From: Dimorphilus gyrociliatus
Taxonomy: Eukaryota; Annelida; Polychaeta; Dinophilidae
Direction of reading: 5' to 3'
Length of the DNA stretch: 64,000 nt
Assembly (NCBI GenBank): GCA_904063045.1
Contig: CAJFCJ010000007.1
Coordinates: 3,045,404 to 3,109,403, forward strand
Shown: piece by piece, positions 37,235 through 49,400 of the stretch
Layout: each line of letters begins with the position of its first letter
How positions within the stretch are numbered: position 1 is the first letter of the stretch
Position numbers and translations under genes: made by a program
The notes under the pieces: generated by a model
The model's database searches: none
The model's input: only the letters and a program-made list of their open reading frames with translations
What the model was told of the DNA's origin: nothing

Positions 37235-38084
37235 ATGGGAGTTAACTGGTAATTATTTACGTCGGTGATCTAGTGATATTTCCTATAAATTCGTTATTTC
37301 TTACATTATCGCTATATCTGTTATATTCTAACAAATACATCTGTCTATTTTTACAGCGTAATTAGTGTACCCATGGAAGAGAATAAAAGTGGTCAATACG
37401 TAATCACAAAACTTCAGAAGAAAATTGAAAACCTAGGAGCAAAAAAAGCTGGACATTTTAGCGTTGATTGTGAAACATATCAAAGCCAAATACCAATAGA
37501 AGGACAAGTAAAAGTCATAAATAATGTTCACGACACCGAATATCCAGCAAGTACTTTCTCATTTGTAGAAAATGGGCCTCATCTCGTTGCAGATAATACT
37601 TTAGATATGTTATTTGCAAAAATGGATTCATTCTACGCTCCAAAAAAGAACTTTAAGGTAAGAAACGAAAAATTGAAAGAAAAAAAATGCTATTCTGAAT
37701 AGTAATACAATTATTTTTACAATATAGATTGAAGCTAAAGGTGTACGATATGAATTAAATGACTTTCTAATAAAAGTAGGTTCAGTGATTATTGGACAAA
37801 ACACATCTGTAAAAGGCATTTTACTTCAAATTGATTATACTCCATGTATATTATACAATGATTCTTGGGGTATAATAACAGAACTTTTACATATACTTGG
37901 AATAAATCCAAATATAACTAATTTCTTCAAATCAAGATTGGAGAAAAAAGAGAGTTCCGTTGATTATACTGACTGTGCTCAACAATATCTGGAATTATTT
38001 AATAGTGTTCGAAAATCTATGACTGTTAATCAACAACCACCTGGAATGTCATCATCACCTGTAATGATTCAAGGAAGAATGTGA
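37235..38084 (+). CDS. MED20: Mediator complex subunit 20
   Basis: Exons 37235-37248 (14 bp), 37357-37657 and 37728-38084; phases agree; 223 aa (human MED20 is 212). Start gives MGVNCVISVPMEENKSGQY, aligning with MGVTCV...EGKS of MED20. Other landmarks: LGAKKAGHFSVDCETYQS, VHDTEYPASTFSFVENGPHLVAD, LDMLFAKMDSFY, IEAKGVRYELNDFLIKVGSVIIGQ and the closing ALPH-like QQYLELFNSVRKSM. MED20 is part of the Mediator head, binding MED18 and bridging to RNA polymerase II. The last 20 residues (QQPPGMSSSPVMIQGRM) extend beyond the human protein. An AATAAA lies at 38200-38205. Confidence 0.95.
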
Positions 38085-40945
38085 AAAGAAATATTTATAT
38101 GATCGTCATTTATCCTTATATTATTTATTTATTCAACTTGAACAGATGCTAACATCTATAGTTATCGAGTAACCTAGGCGCAGGACACTGCTATATAAAA
38201 ATAAAAGACCGCTTATCTTATGATTAATATTCAATTTACAAACAGACTATTTGATTTTATATTCTTTGGATAGGCTACCAAAAATCAAGATATCCTTATC
38301 AAGTTTCCATCATAGCTTACCACACTATTCCAGGCTTGTACAACTGCAACAATATGAATGAATCATTTAGCTTATCAAGCCCTTAGGGCAGATCGTTAAG
38401 TTTTACAATTTGATTGTATAACCCTTAATGTAAATGATTGGCTTCCTTACGATTGCTCTCTCAGTCTTAAATTTAGGTAAACAGTTGATAAAAATTTCCT
38501 TATTTATTCTAAATTTTTAACTATAGATAGTAATATAGTGTGGCCCATAAATTCAATAATTTTACTCATAAATAGTCAACCTTATAACTATCTTAACGAT
38601 AAGTGAACTTGTTTAAGATAACTCTATTTTGTAACCTCTCTAGAAATTTCGTCTCATTAGATATACGCTATTTTTTCATGTGCTATAAAATTCTAAATAA
38701 GTTCACATATCAATAATTCTAATGTAAAAAAAAAAATAGCCAAGCATTGATCTAGATTTTCAAATGTTCGAAAAGGGAAAATAATCTATTGACATCCCAA
38801 GCTAATTCTAAAAATAGATAAAAAAGATTACCTCTCTTCCGGTTCTTTTTTCGTTCATTAGAGCTTTCTACTAATTGAGCACTAAATAAACTATCCATTT
38901 GTGATATTTTATAAGCTGAACACGTAGCTTTCCCAACGAAAATTTAATTATCTATTACGATATAATTCTCCGCTGAAACAACTCAGTTTGTTCAAAGTTA
39001 AAACTTCCTGAACATTTTTATTCACCTTCAAATTTCTAAAGTTGATATAAAAGGTCATCACTGTTCATTCGTTAGAAAACTAATGAAATAAAATGTAAAA
39101 GTCGAATAAAATAAGATTAAATATTATTCTATTAGGTCTACAGCCATCTTTTTTAGTTGAAAGGTTAAAAAGTAGAGAAAGAATTACTTTCCCATGAAAT
39201 ATCTTACAAGCATGTCTAATTTCTAGGTAAATGAAATTTTTACTATATACTATTCGAAGGCGTTGCTTAATAAATGTTAATATAGTAACCTTGATCGAGT
39301 TCCTTCTAATCAGATTACAATTGAATGCTCTGGTATTTTCAGTAAGAAAGTAGATTATGATTTATTAATCTACTTTTGATAAATAAATATGTTTTCTTAA
39401 GTTATTTATAAATAGATTGTCTTCAGTGTCCTCTACAGGAGCTTTTTGTCTTTATCATAGAATATTTATTTTAATTCAATTACACAGATTCTTTTGGTCA
39501 ATTCCTTTGATGATAATTTAGCAACCTTATCGTAATAATTAATAAGATATATGTTTACAAAGTTTGCTTTGTACTGTTATTTATCTAACTAGAGAGTAAT
39601 TTTTTGCGAATATGCGATAAGACCCTATCAAAAAGAAATAATTAAAAAGGCGCCAACCAATTTAATTCTATTCTACTTTCATCTTTTTATTACACGGTGA
39701 AAGTTTAAGATATTATATATATATATACTGTATATCTTTCTTTATTCTTTCTTTTTTTCTCTCTCTCTCTCTCTCTCTCTCACTCGTCCTCTTTCTCTAT
39801 AACTATCATACAAAAAGTTATTAACTATTTTTGATATTGCTATTTTTAAAAGTAGCACATTCTATTTTCTCATTTTCTAGTAGATTATTTAACAATAGAA
39901 TCAATTGACTGTTTGATAACTGTTAAAAATTATTATATAACAAAAACTTATGAATATTTAAATTAGACATATAAGAATAACTGCTCTTCTAACTGTTTAT
40001 TATTCGTGATAAAGTAGTTTATATATAAATGTGTGTGTATGCATCTATATATCTTTAATTATTAGTTTTTGGTGACACTGTAATAAGTGTGGCATAACAA
40101 TTGAAAGAACTAGGCCTATTATTGTACCATTTAAAATATGAGTCTTAGTTATGTGCTACTCGCTCAAATTTTTTATTTTAAGTTTGCCGTTTAATCAGAT
40201 AAATTATCAATTGCCTTACATTTATGGTATAAGATGCTGGCTCGGCTAATAAGACATCAGTTGCTATCGTCGATACAAGCTGGCCGCAGCGGATAATTTT
40301 TCAACATCAGTGGCGACTTAAATTATCAGTGAGCATTTTCTTTATACATTTCCTTTGATTCCCTCTCTTTCTATTCTATTTGTTTATCTATTCGAATAAT
40401 ACCTTTTCAAAAATAATATAAGATAGTTTTTAATCGCAAAATAAACTAAATTATTTTTCTTTATTCTTATTTTGCTTCCCTTCTATCCAACGTATCTTAC
40501 CTGTCTCTCTTTTTCTTTATATCTATCTCTCTTTCTATTCTACGGATGAGGATAGATATTAAGGATTAAGTTAATTATATTTGGTTTTTTTTTTTTAAAA
40601 AAAACAAATTTTTCATTTTTTTTAATCGAGAGACATTTAAGGGAAGAAACGATTGAAAGAATGAAAAAGCGTGTCATATACGAAAATAAACCAATTACTA
40701 TTAGAACGAAATGAAAATTTTAATTTCGTATATATTTTTTCTTCTATCAAAGATATAAACAATTATTAAACATTAATATCGATTATTGGCTAACGAGTTA
40801 AAACTAGTTTGACAATTGATAAGTCTAATCTGAAATTTTTATCAATTAAAGAAATAAGCTTATTAATTTTGTGTATGCCTCCTGATCTAGATAAAAGAAA
40901 AGATATTTCATACTTTTACTAAATTTGAGCATTTTAGACGGAGAT
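38085..40945. other. 2.9 kb gene-free region upstream of the ABC transporter
   Basis: No open frame on either strand; strongly AT-rich. Holds a poly(A) signal for MED20 near 38200, a TC microsatellite at 39759-39781 with a TA run just before it, an AGGCCT palindrome at 40112 and T-run/A-run junctions near 40588. A 5' untranslated exon of the ABC gene may lie here but cannot be placed. Confidence 0.55.
39759..39781. repeat. (CT)n microsatellite
   Basis: About 11 CT units in the gene-free region. Confidence 0.85.
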
Positions 40946-43900
40946 ATGGCGGATGATTTTGCTCCGTACTCGTTCATTAATAGTAAGTATATTACATTCT
41001 TTCCATAAAACTTAATAAAATGAAAATATTAACCTAACAATTAACTAGATGCGTACGAACTCGATCCTCAAGATATTGTGATTAATGAAAAAGAAGATAA
41101 AATTGAAGAAAAAAAGGATTGGACTGAAAAAAATGGTCTAAAAGCACCTCCTCATATATTCCCACCGAAATCTCCTCACCCTGCGCCAACAGAGGAACAA
41201 CTGAAGGCTGAATGTGCAAAGTCTAATGTAGAGAAATATACAGGGAAGGGTGGAGCTGTACCGATGAGTGAAGTGGTAAGTTAAAAATTACTTTAACGAG
41301 AAAGCAGTTTTACATTATTCACAATTTCTAAACTATTTTACAGTTTCGATACGCTGACTCTAGAGATATATTTTTCATGATTCTTGGAGGAGTTGCAGCT
41401 GGTTTGTTATTAATATTTTAAATAGTTGTAAACTAGTTTAATATCTTCATCAAATACAGCCATTCACGGTGCTCTTTACGTTTTGGTTACGGTACTTTTG
41501 GGTCTACAGATGGATACGTTTATTAACTATGATAGAAGCGAATGGTATTTGAATGCATATAATGACTCTATAACTAGTGAAAGTAGAAAGCTTGGCGTAA
41601 ATTTAACAAAGGCGATGATTTATCAAAATAGATCACTTATAAACCTTCTTGGTCAAAATAGTTCTTTACCATATTTAAACTCTTGTTTAGTAAATGATAT
41701 TGATAATAATGGAGTTTTAAAAGAAATGAGAGGCTATACGTGGTGGTACTTAGGATTTGCAGGACTTGTCCTCATTTGCGCGTTTCTTCAAATTACACTT
41801 TGGGTTGTTTCCGCCGAACGTCAAGTTAGAAGAATAAGGACACTATTTCTAAAAGCTGTTCTTCGACAAGAAGTTGGTTGGTACGATCAACTTGGTGTTG
41901 GTGAATTGAATACGAGAATGTCTGATGATATGTACAAGATTATTGATGGTATTGGTGATAAATTTGCAACTTTTATACAAATGTTTAGCTGCTTTATCGT
42001 TTCATTTGTCACTGGTTTTGTTACTGGCTGGAAATTATCCTTGGTTATGTTGGCGATTGTACCTGCTCTGATTGGCGCTGCTTTAGTTGCTTCAAAATTG
42101 AACGCTTCACTTACGGCGAAAGAGTTAAAAGCTTACGCTAAAGCTGGAAAGGTTGCGGAAGAGGTTCTTGGTTCGATCAGAACGGTTGCTGCTTTCGGTG
42201 GTGAAAAAAAAGAGAGCATCAGGTACACAAATAATCTATATGACGCAAGAAAGAAAGGTATTCGAAAGGGCTTTATCCTTGGAATTGGTATGGGTATAGC
42301 TTGGTTGATTTTGTACTCGTCATATGCCCTAGGATTTTGGTTTGGTTCCAGGCTAGTTGTAAATGAAGGTCCAAAGTGTCCGCAAAATGGTACCGTTAAT
42401 ATTAATTCTACTCATCCTTCATTATACGAGCCAATCAAAGGAAATTACACTGCTGGAAGATTGCTAATCGTTTTCTTCAGTATCGTTACCGGTGCTATTG
42501 CTATTGGTCAAGCTGGACCAAACATTCAAGCTATATCTACCGCTAGAGGAGCTTGTCATCTTATCTTTAGCATTATCGATAGGGTGAGTGGAATAAATAA
42601 TTTTTCACATTTCCGACAACTTAATAATGACTTTCTTTTTTTAGACACCAAAAATTGATAGCGCCTCAACAGAAGGAAAGAAGCCATCCAGCTTAACTGG
42701 TAATATTTCCTTCAAAAATGTCTGGTTCAGATATCCAACTAGACCAGACGTTCCTGTTCTTCAAGGAATGACCCTCGATGTTAAAGTTGGTCAAACAGTA
42801 GCCCTTGTAGGATCATCAGGCTGCGGAAAGAGTACAAGCGTTCAGTTAATACAGCGTTTCTACGATCCTCTCTTTGGGTCTATTGAAATTGATGGCAACG
42901 ATATAAAAGAACTGAATCTTAAGTGGTTGAGAGAACAAATTGGTATTGTTTCCCAGGAACCGATTTTGTTCGGTACAACTATTAAAGAAAACATCCGATA
43001 TGGTAGAGAGGGCGTAAGTGATAGTGATATTGAAAAAGCTGCCAAAAACGCCAATGCATTCAACTTTATTGATAAACTGCCAGAGAAATTTGATACGTTA
43101 GTAGGTGAACGAGGAACCCAACTTAGTGGTGGTCAGAAGCAACGTATTGCCATCGCCAGAGCTCTCGTTAGAAATCCTAAAATTCTGTTAGTATTCATTG
43201 AGTTTATAATAATTTAAAGATGTCTAAACAAACACAATCACATCTTTTTTCATATATAGTTTGTTGGACGAGGCTACTTCGGCTTTAGATACGGAATCAG
43301 AAGCTACTGTTCAAAATGCCTTAGATAAAGCTCGCCAAGGAAGAACTACTTTGGTTATCGCCCACAGATTGTCTACTGTTAGAAATGCAGATATTATTTG
43401 CGGTTTTAGGCAAGGCGTTCTTGTCGAAATGGGTTGTCACGAAGATTTAATGCTTAACGAAGGTGGAGTATACTATCAATTGGTCACTATGCAATCTAGA
43501 CAAGCTGCTTTGGATGCCGAAGCGGCTAAGAGCACTGACAATGCTATCGAAGCCGACATTGTTCCACCCGATCCAGATGCAATACCAGAAGTTGAAAAAT
43601 TAGTAAAGGCTGATGATCCGGAAGAGGAGAATTTTGCAGAAAAACTCTCTGGCTCTTTAAGAGGATCTCTAAGAGCTTTAAAACGTGTTGGAGCCGGATT
43701 TGGATTTAGTGGACCCTCAATTGGTAGACTTCATCATAACGAGGAACAAGATGAAATCAACATGGCCAAGAAACTAGCGTTTGAAGAAGAAGTTACAAAA
43801 CCCGCCCCAGTTAGTAAGATCGTTGCCATGAATAAAAAAGAATGGGTTTATATATTATTTGGTTGTCTGGCTTGTATTATAAATGGATCAGAAAATCCTG

Positions 43901-45831
43901 TTTTTGCTGTCGTCTTTACAACCCTTTTGGCTGTAAGTTATTTAAAAACTAAGCCTACCTAATAGACGTCTACTAAATACCAAATATTAACAATTTGTTA
44001 CAGGCTTTCATCGAAATAGAACCAGACCTACAAAAAAGTCAATCAGAGAGATATTCACTAGCTTTCGTTGGAATGGGCGGTGCCTTAATTATCTCACAAT
44101 TTCTCATGGTAGGTCTATGATAAGATTTTATGAGTAATTTACTATTTTTATAAATATTATAATTACAGAATTATATGTTTGCCAACTCTGGAGAAAGACT
44201 AACAATGCGTTTAAGAAAATTAACTTTTAAGTCTATGTTACGCCAGAATATCGCTTGGTTTGACGATCACAAGAATAACGTTGGTGCTCTGTGCACAAGA
44301 TTAGCCAGAGATGCCTCAAGCGTCCAGGGAGCAACTGGATCTAGAGTCGGGCTTATTTTACAGAACTTCTCAAACATTGGAATTGGTATTATTTTGGCTT
44401 TTGTCCTAAACTGGAGATTGACATTGGTTATGTGCGCCTTTTTACCGCTTATTGTCATTACTGGAGTATTAGAGACAAGAGTTTTAACAGGTGTAGCTGC
44501 AAACGATAAAAAAGAATTGGAAAAGGCTGGTAAAGTCGCTTTGGAAGCTGTAGAAAATATAAGAACAGTGGCTTCGTTAACCAAAGAAAACAAATTCTAT
44601 TCTATGTACAATGACATGTTACAAATCCCTTACAAAAATTCATTGAAGAAGGCCTGGGTATTCGGATTATCCTTTGCCATTTCTCAATCAATTGTATATA
44701 TTATCTTTGGTGTTGCCTTCCTTTTTGGTGCTTTCCTTATTCAGAGAGGTCACGCTGATTTTAATAGGGTTTTTGCTGTTGTATCTGTTGTTATTTTCGG
44801 TGCTATGGGTATTGGGCAAGCTATTGCATTTGCTCCTGATTATACGAAAGCGCGTGTTGCTGCTGCTAGACTATTCCATCTCTTTGATCGGGTACCACCA
44901 ATAGATATCTATTCTCCAAAGGGAAAGATATTGCCAAATTTCGATGGTAGAGTCAGATTTGAAGAAGTTCGCTTTAGATATCCAACAAGACCAGAGATTC
45001 CAATTTTGCAAGGCTTGAATTTGAAGGTCATTCCTGGTCAAACGTTAGCGTTGGTCGGATCGTCTGGTTGCGGTAAAAGTACAACTGTATCCTTAATTGA
45101 AAGATTTTACGATTCTCTCACGGGAACTTGCCTAGTTGACGGTGTAAATATAAAAGATTTGAATCTGGATTGGTTTAGACGGCAATGCGGAATTGTGTCC
45201 CAAGAGCCAATATTATTTGACGCCTCCATTGCAGAAAACATAGCCTACGGAGATAATAGTCGTAAAGTAACAATTGACGAAGTAATCACAGCAGCCAAGA
45301 ATTCAAACATCCACAGCTTTATCAGTTCCTTACCAAACGGTTACGATACGAACGTAGGTGATAGAGGAACGCAACTGAGTGGAGGTCAAAAGCAACGGGT
45401 TGCCATAGCCAGAGCTTTAGTAAGAAAACCAAAAATTTTGTAAGTAGTTTATCCTCCCACCCGAAGAACCCTATTTCTCTAAGTAATAGCTTTTACATTT
45501 ACGTTTCTTTCTAAAGGTTATTGGATGAAGCAACATCCGCCTTAGATACAGAATCCGAAAAGGTTACATTCTAAATTAAATTACATTGAAAATCTTTAAT
45601 ATAATATTCTTCTAACGTTACTAGATCGTTCAAGAGGCTCTTGATCAAGCTCGAGCAGGTAGAACCTGCATCGTTATCGCTCATAGGCTTTCAACTATTC
45701 AAGATGCAGATGCCATTGCCGTTTTCCACAAAGGTCGTGTATGCGAATTAGGCAAACACAGCGAATTATTGGAAAAGAAAGGAATCTACTGGAATTTACA
45801 ACAAGTGCAAGCTGGTGCTGGCAAAAATTAA
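40946..45831 (+). CDS. ABCB1: ABC transporter B-family full transporter (P-glycoprotein type)
   Basis: Ten exons: 40946-40982, 41049-41275, 41344-41401, 41460-42583, 42645-43186, 43260-43932, 44004-44108, 44169-45439, 45517-45562, 45625-45831; phases agree; 1429 aa, about 150 longer than vertebrate P-gp because of an extended N-terminus and linker. Layout TMD1-NBD1-TMD2-NBD2. NBD1: Walker [10 protein letters not shown] (about 538), [15 protein letters not shown], signature LSGGQ (about 642), Walker [13 protein letters not shown], switch IAHRLST. NBD2: GSSGCGKST (about 1219), [34 protein letters not shown]. All catalytic residues are present in both halves. Acts at the plasma membrane as an ATP-driven exporter of hydrophobic compounds. 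Which ABCB member is orthologous is not decided. Extracellular loop 1 has N-glycosylation sites. AATAAA at 46000-46005. Confidence 0.95.
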
Positions 45832-45999
45832 ACTGATGTAGTTTTTAGGCCTAAATTTAATCTGTTATTTTTTTCGTTTTTTATTTAAAAAAAAATGTTC
45901 TAGTGATAATGTTTCGTAAAAGAATATTACGTGTATTTTTTGTTTTTTCTTGTTTTTAATTGATTTATATTTTTTCATATCTGATTAAAAATTAAAAAT

Positions 46000-46005
46000 A
46001 ATAAA
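46000..46005 (+). promoter_or_regulatory. Poly(A) signal AATAAA of the ABC transporter
   Basis: Hexamer 169 bp past the stop, in an A/T-rich 3' end followed by TG-rich sequence. Confidence 0.45.
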
Positions 46006-46429
46006 ATATGTATGATTTTTGTAGGAATTAGTGTTTTAAATTCATAAAAAACGCGCCAATTGTGAAAAATATTATTACAATCTAAAAGGATCGTTCTGAT
46101 TGGTTAGGAAAACGATTAGTGGCCAATAAGGAAGCCTTAAAACTTTCTATGCGGATCTGGTCATGGGTGGCGATTAAACTTCCGGTACGAAAGAATATCT
46201 TTTTCCTTATTTATATCGAAATACATTATGCTGTAGTTATTTTGAGATTGATGTTCAAGAATTTTCAATTTCGTGTTTACGTAAGATAAACATTGGACGA
46301 TCGTCAACGAATGTAGGCCTGAATGTAGTTATCAACAAACTGATAAGATTTAGATGCGATAATTAAATAATTTCTCGTTGACAGTTTATAGCATACCATT
46401 GAATACCTGCAAAAATAGATTGGAGTGAA

Positions 46430-49400
46430 ATGGATACTTATGTGAAATTTTTAAAGGATTGTACGTGTTATAGTGATCGATCAGAGGAGGTTTGTAAAAA
46501 AAACACAACGAAAATAATTAATGTCAAAGATTAATTATCTTGCGTAAAAATAAAAAAACAACAGATACATATATCTGCTGGTACGGAAGCAAAGTTAATT
46601 GAATCGCTCAGAGACAATTGGTCATTTGTTTGCAAAATTGGCGAGACTAGAAGTTTAAGGGCGCCTTCAGATTTATTAGAAGTAAGTGCTAATGAATTTC
46701 AAAGAATTTCTAAAGGTCATTCGTCAACGTAAAACACACAGCTAATTTACAAGACTGTAGTTGAAGTCGATGCAGGGATTGAGCGAGATCACTTATCATC
46801 GCCTAGCCAAGAGATTCACAACGCGGAACACGTATCCACCATTGAGGTGGCCGAGGACACAATAGAAGGCGGTAGCACATCAAAAAACCTCTCAGAGCCA
46901 ACCTACGTAAATACTGAAGAAATAAAACAAATGAAAAAATTAGGAGGTACCTCGATAATTACGATTGGCGAAATACCACCAAAACCCAAACCAAAACCAG
47001 CACCTCGCCAAAGACCCCAACAATTTGCTAAAAATAACAATACCGCTACTTCACCACACCCTCAGACTAGCTATCAAGCTCAGACGAAACAAACGCCCGA
47101 TTCGTCACCGGGCAACACCCTTGAGAGGAGTGTTACGTCAGATTATGGAAGTGATAACCGTTCTTCTAGTAGTTCGCCTGCTAAACTATTAGACGATGAT
47201 CCATTATACGCTAATACACAATTACGGAGTGATAATAGTACATTCCATAAGAAAAAGTCTATGGCTCCGCCACCTCCTAAACCTTACGTAGAGAGAGAGC
47301 ATTTAGAACCAGAAAAGTCAAAAGTTCAACAAATTTCCCCCAACTCTCAGTCCGTAAGTTCTCTATTAACCTTTTAATTTTTTTTCTATCATCTAAGCAA
47401 TGCTCATTTCTCTTTCTATTAAAAAAGAGAAGAAAAAACAAACTATCTATTCTAAATAATATATCTATATTATATTATAAGATGGCGGCATGTCCTATAT
47501 AACTTAACGCTTTGAAACGCTTTTAATTTTCAGCCACCTCCTCCTCCACTTAATTCTTTCGGTGTACCATATCCTGTTGATGCAACTCTTCAATATAACC
47601 GTAATTTTGAGGTAAAAGGATTAAAAAAAAAACAAAAAAAATCCCCTTTCCAAAAGCCAAAAAAAAATTCAAAGAAAAACAAAGTAACAATAATATATTA
47701 TAGCAAGTTCATAAATTCATTATTTATGATTATTGCTATTTTCATATAGCTAAGTAAATAGTATATGCATTAATTGATTACTGTTAATTTGCTTCAATTC
47801 TTTCTGTTCTCTATTCTTTTTTTTATGGCTAATAGCATCCTTTACTGTCTCTCTCTCTCTCTCTCTCTCTTTTTTTATTTTTTATTTCTATTCTTTATAT
47901 AGATATTTCAATTATATTGTATTTTAATACGTATATATTTATATAGCCAGAACAGGAGAGGGGATCTTCTGTTTCATCAGTTACTGAAGATTTGCCGGAA
48001 GGTTGGTCCAGGGTTAACGAAAATGGCCATTCATTTTTAATCCATCCATCTATCGAGGGTAAATGGAATAGTTCAGTTGATCCGTCAGGTAAAATGTACT
48101 ACTATAACTTGGACACTCAACACTCTGAATGGAAACTTCCAATACCGGTATCTATTAGTTTATTATTTAAATTTTAACAAACAAATAAACAAGATAAAAA
48201 TTAGTAAACATTTTAAAAAATTAGCAAAACAGCACAATCTATTTTAGTTTTTAGATCTTTTTTGTTTTTTTTTTTGCTTTAAATGTTGTTTTTTTTTTTT
48301 TTCTCACTTGTCGCATGCTAATCTAAAACAAAAACAGCAATCAGCGAATGCCAGTTGTCTAAGACCGATGAATCGTAATGAAAAGATGAGTGTGAGATCA
48401 TCAATCCTCCAACCGAATTTATTACTAAATGAAAAATCTTCATTTTTAAATAATGCAAGAACCAATTACGAAAGAGAAGATAATAATTTGGTATTTTATA
48501 TTTTTCCTCTTTTATTCTCTTAAACTAACTATTAAAATGTATTCTTTTAAATGTTTGTTATTTTTTTTTTAAAAATCAATTTCTATATTTTCCATTTTAG
48601 TTAGATAGCTTGATATGTTAGTTCTTGTTTGTAGTTTTCCATCCATATTTTAACAACCGAAACAAATAGCACATAACGAAAAACTATCAGCTATATATAT
48701 ATTATATTAGTTAATAAGATTTTATTTATTTATTTATTAAAAGTATTAATTAAATAAATGTTTTTCTTTTTATATAATTTCCTTTCTTTTCTTCTTTCAG
48801 GATGCTAAAGGTTTTGATAAAGTAAGTAGCCATTTCTCTGTTTCTTTCACCTTTTTAATAATTATTCGTCTATATACAAAAGGTGGAGTGCAAAACACAA
48901 AAACTAAGGATAATTATTTAATCATTTATCCATATTCTTGTATGAATGTGTTCATAAATTAATTCATTAAACAAACAAAAAAAAAACAAACAATACTGCC
49001 TTTTACTTAGATGGGTTTTCTTTCAACGCCTGTTCCTCGACGTGGTCATCCTGTACATAGAGTCAAATCAACTTCGTCTCGTACTAAGCCTGTAATTCAG
49101 GTAGTTGACTAAATAAATAAATAAATAAAAAGACAATGTATATTATTCTAATTAAGTTAAAACAAAGATTTTCATAATTTTCAACATACTAAAGGAAAAT
49201 ATGTATATAATTGAATTTTAGGAATCGAGGGATAGTAGATCTTCTCGTACTCGATCGGCTTTTTATCCATTTCGTTTTTGCCAGGTGATATATAACGGTA
49301 CAATAGATGTTTTGGAGCATGTTTATATATTTTTTTCCTTTTGTTATTCTCAAGAAAAGAATATATTGAGCTATTTTTTCTTTTCCCTTCACATACAGTA

